The position numbers and the translations under genes were made by a program. The notes below the pieces were generated by a model. That model was given only the letters and a program-made list of their open reading frames with translations. It was not told where the DNA came from and made no database searches. A stretch of 64,000 nt of DNA from Alphaproteobacteria bacterium (lineage in GTDB: Bacteria > Pseudomonadota > Alphaproteobacteria > Rhodobacterales > Rhodobacteraceae). Below are positions 62,376 to 64,000 of this stretch, in pieces. Location: NCBI GenBank assembly GCA_009908505.1, contig JAAAPD010000011.1, positions 20,023 through 84,022 on the forward strand, written 5' to 3'. The first letter of the stretch is position 1; each line of letters starts with the position of its first letter.

Positions 62376-63863
62376 ATGACCGCCGCCGCCCCCTTCAACA
62401 TGGCCGCCCATGTGCTGGCCACCGCCCCCACCTGCCCCGACAAGGTGGCGCTGGGGGTTTTGGGGCCGGCGCGCGCCAGCCGTTGGTCCTATGCCCGGCT
62501 GGAGGGCGCGGTTCGCGGGGTCGCCACGGGCCTTTTGCGGGCCGGGTTGGAACCGGGCGACCGGGTGCTCTTGCGGCTGGGCAACACGCAGGACTTTCCG
62601 GTGGCTTTCCTGGCTTGCCTTTCGGTCGACCTTGTCCCGGTGCCCACCTCGTCGCAGCTGACCGGCACCGAGGTCACGGCGCTTTGCACCGCGCTGGCCC
62701 CGGCGGCGGTGATCGCGGGCGAGGGCATCGCCCTGCCCGACCACCCGGCGCCGGTGATCCCCGCCGCGCAACTGGCCGCGTGGCACGACCTGCCCCCGGC
62801 CGAATTCGCCATGGGCGACCCAGACCGGCCCGGCTATGTCATCTATACATCCGGCACCGCCGGGCGCCCGCGCGGCGTGGTCCATGCCCATCGCGCCATA
62901 CTGGCCCGCCAGCACATGATTCAAGGCTGGTATGGGCTGACCCCCGAGGACCGGGTGCTGCATGCGGGCGCCTTCAACTGGACCTACACGCTGGGCACCG
63001 GCCTTCTGGACCCCTGGACAATGGGCGCAACGGCCCTTGTGCCCGCGCCTGGCACCGATAGTCGCGCGCTGCCGCTGCTGCTCAAGCGGCACGATGCGAC
63101 CATTTTCGCCGCCGCGCCGGGCGTCTACCGCCAGATTCTGCGCGCGCCCCTCGCGCCGATGCCGAAACTGCGCCACGGGCTGTCGGCGGGCGAGAAACTG
63201 CCCGAGACGATCCGAACCGCATGGCAGGACGCCACCGGCACGCAGATTCACGAAGCGTTCGGCCTGTCGGAATGTTCCACGTTCATCTCGGGCGCGCCGG
63301 GCACCCCGGCCCCGCCCGGCACGCTCGGATTTCCCCAACCGGGCCGCCGGATCGCCCTGATCGATGCGCACGGGGCCGAGGCCGATCATGGCTCGATCGC
63401 CATCCACCGCACAGACCCCGGCCTGATGCTCGGCTATCTTGGCCACCCCGATGAAACCGCCGCGCGCTATTGCGGCGACTGGTTCCTGACCGGCGATATC
63501 GGCAGCCGCACGACCGATGGCGCGATCCGCTACGAGGGCCGCGCCGATGACATGATGAACGCGGGCGGCTACCGGGTGTCGCCCATCGAGGTGGAAACCG
63601 CCCTTGCGGCCCATCACGGAATAGACGAAGCCGCCGCGGTGGAAGTGAGCATCAAGGCCGACACCACCGTCATCGCCGCCTTCTATACCGGCCCGGCCGC
63701 CCTGATCGAGGCCGACCTCGCCACTTTTGCCTCGGAGCGTCTGGCCCGCTACAAGACCCCTCGACTCTTCATTCACCGTGCGTCCCTGCCCCGGGGCGCC
63801 AACAACAAGCTCTTGCGCCGCAGATTGCGGCAGGAGTGGGAGACCACCGATGGTCAAGCTTGA
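62376..63863 (+). CDS. AMP-forming acyl-CoA synthetase-like enzyme
   Basis: 495-residue adenylate-forming enzyme. The P-loop YTSGTAGRPRGVVH near residue 157, motif HEAFGLSECS, the GDW-FLTGDIG region, GYRVSPIEVE (A8) and the catalytic lysine of GANNKLLRR near the end are all present, so it should activate a carboxylic acid to an acyl-AMP and then acyl-CoA. The closest type by eye is benzoate/4-hydroxybenzoate- or acetyl-CoA-ligase-like; the acid is not determined. Its 3' end overlaps the DsbA/FrnE gene by 14 bases. Confidence 0.9.
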   Translation: MTAAAPFNMAAHVLATAPTCPDKVALGVLGPARASRWSYARLEGAVRGVATGLLRAGLEPGDRVLLRLGNTQDFPVAFLACLSVDLVPVPTSSQLTGTEVTALCTALAPAAVIAGEGIALPDHPAPVIPAAQLAAWHDLPPAEFAMGDPDRPGYVIYTSGTAGRPRGVVHAHRAILARQHMIQGWYGLTPEDRVLHAGAFNWTYTLGTGLLDPWTMGATALVPAPGTDSRALPLLLKRHDATIFAAAPGVYRQILRAPLAPMPKLRHGLSAGEKLPETIRTAWQDATGTQIHEAFGLSECSTFISGAPGTPAPPGTLGFPQPGRRIALIDAHGAEADHGSIAIHRTDPGLMLGYLGHPDETAARYCGDWFLTGDIGSRTTDGAIRYEGRADDMMNAGGYRVSPIEVETALAAHHGIDEAAAVEVSIKADTTVIAAFYTGPAALIEADLATFASERLARYKTPRLFIHRASLPRGANNKLLRRRLRQEWETTDGQA

Positions 63864-64000
63864 TATCTTTTCCGACCCGATCTGCCCCTGGTGCTATATC
63901 GGCAAAACAAACCTGGACCGGGCGCTGGAACAGGTGGGCGACCATCCGTTCAAGATCGAATACCACCCGTTCCAGCTCAATCCCGACATGCCCCCCGAGG
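63850..64000 (+). CDS. DsbA-family (FrnE-like) protein, 3' end outside the window
   Basis: Only about 50 residues are visible. They begin MVKLDIFSDPICPWCYIGKT, the thioredoxin-fold start with a C-P-W-C pair of FrnE/2-hydroxychromene-2-carboxylate isomerase-type DsbA proteins, and continue with YHPFQLNPDMP. The ATG overlaps the preceding synthetase gene by 14 bases, implying coupling. Cytoplasmic, since no signal peptide is seen. Confidence 0.8.
   Translation, partial: MVKLDIFSDPICPWCYIGKTNLDRALEQVGDHPFKIEYHPFQLNPDMPPE

Noticed and set aside
1..64000. CRISPR arrays, prophage or insertion sequences
   Set aside because: No regularly spaced repeats, transposase, integrase or phage structural genes were seen on either strand.

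Overview
The window reads as a chromosomal segment of a GC-rich alphaproteobacterium of the family Rhodobacteraceae (roseobacter/Rhodobacter relatives). The evidence is gene order and family content: dusB(nifR3)-ntrB-ntrC-ntrY-ntrX-trkA-trkH-hfq-hflX in one long run, a fused ispDF next to pgpA and cinA, a DUF6477/DUF6456 divergent pair, yicC-gmk, rpsB-tsf, and class II DAHP synthase. No rRNA, tRNA, CRISPR array, transposase or prophage was seen, so most of the window is core genome.

Layout. 1-4.5 kb: two outer-membrane barrels, a DMT exporter and guaA. 4.7-12.3 kb: an MttB-family methyltransferase without pyrrolysine, the DUF6477/DUF6456 pair separated by a control region with two perfect DnaA boxes and a CtrA-like site, lipA, a diheme cytochrome and cytochrome c' opposite a LysR regulator, hpt and a RatA/COQ10 protein. 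12.4-13.9 kb: three small tandem genes that appear to be paralogues of one beta-rich core (trypco2/DUF2589-like); the last has an in-frame basic tail after its amber stop. 13.9-28 kb: cinA-pgpA-ispDF on the minus strand, then the nitrogen-regulation/potassium/Hfq run on the plus strand. NtrC lacks the GAFTGA loop.

28-42 kb: a penicillin-acylase-family hydrolase, a beta-hydroxyacid dehydrogenase, a small outer-membrane barrel, then a minus-strand branched-chain-amino-acid-type ABC operon (livJ-livG-orf-orf-livF-livH-livM) with two unknown genes inside it and a GlxA-type regulator upstream; class II DAHP synthase and a PAS protein follow. 42-49 kb: yicC-gmk, gamma carbonic anhydrase, a trans-sulfuration PLP enzyme, a PhoR-like kinase, an ectoine-hydrolase-like protein and a solo LuxR regulator with palindromes in front.

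49-64 kb: an unassigned structured intergenic region, rpsB-tsf, an acidic beta-helix exoprotein, a PilZ protein, psuK-psuG, a DUF502 membrane protein, three tandem copies of a tiny secreted/membrane protein, a 2OG-Fe(II) oxygenase and an orphan YejA-like binding protein. A lower-GC patch (about 60.0-61.7 kb) with a transglutaminase-like protein and a GNAT acetyltransferase is bracketed by related terminator-like sequences and looks acquired. The window ends with a cupin/XRE regulator divergent from an acyl-CoA-synthetase-like enzyme and the start of a DsbA/FrnE protein. The strongest candidates for something undescribed are the three-paralogue cluster (12.4-13.9 kb), the triplicated small proteins (56.1-57.2 kb) and the two unknown genes inside the liv operon.
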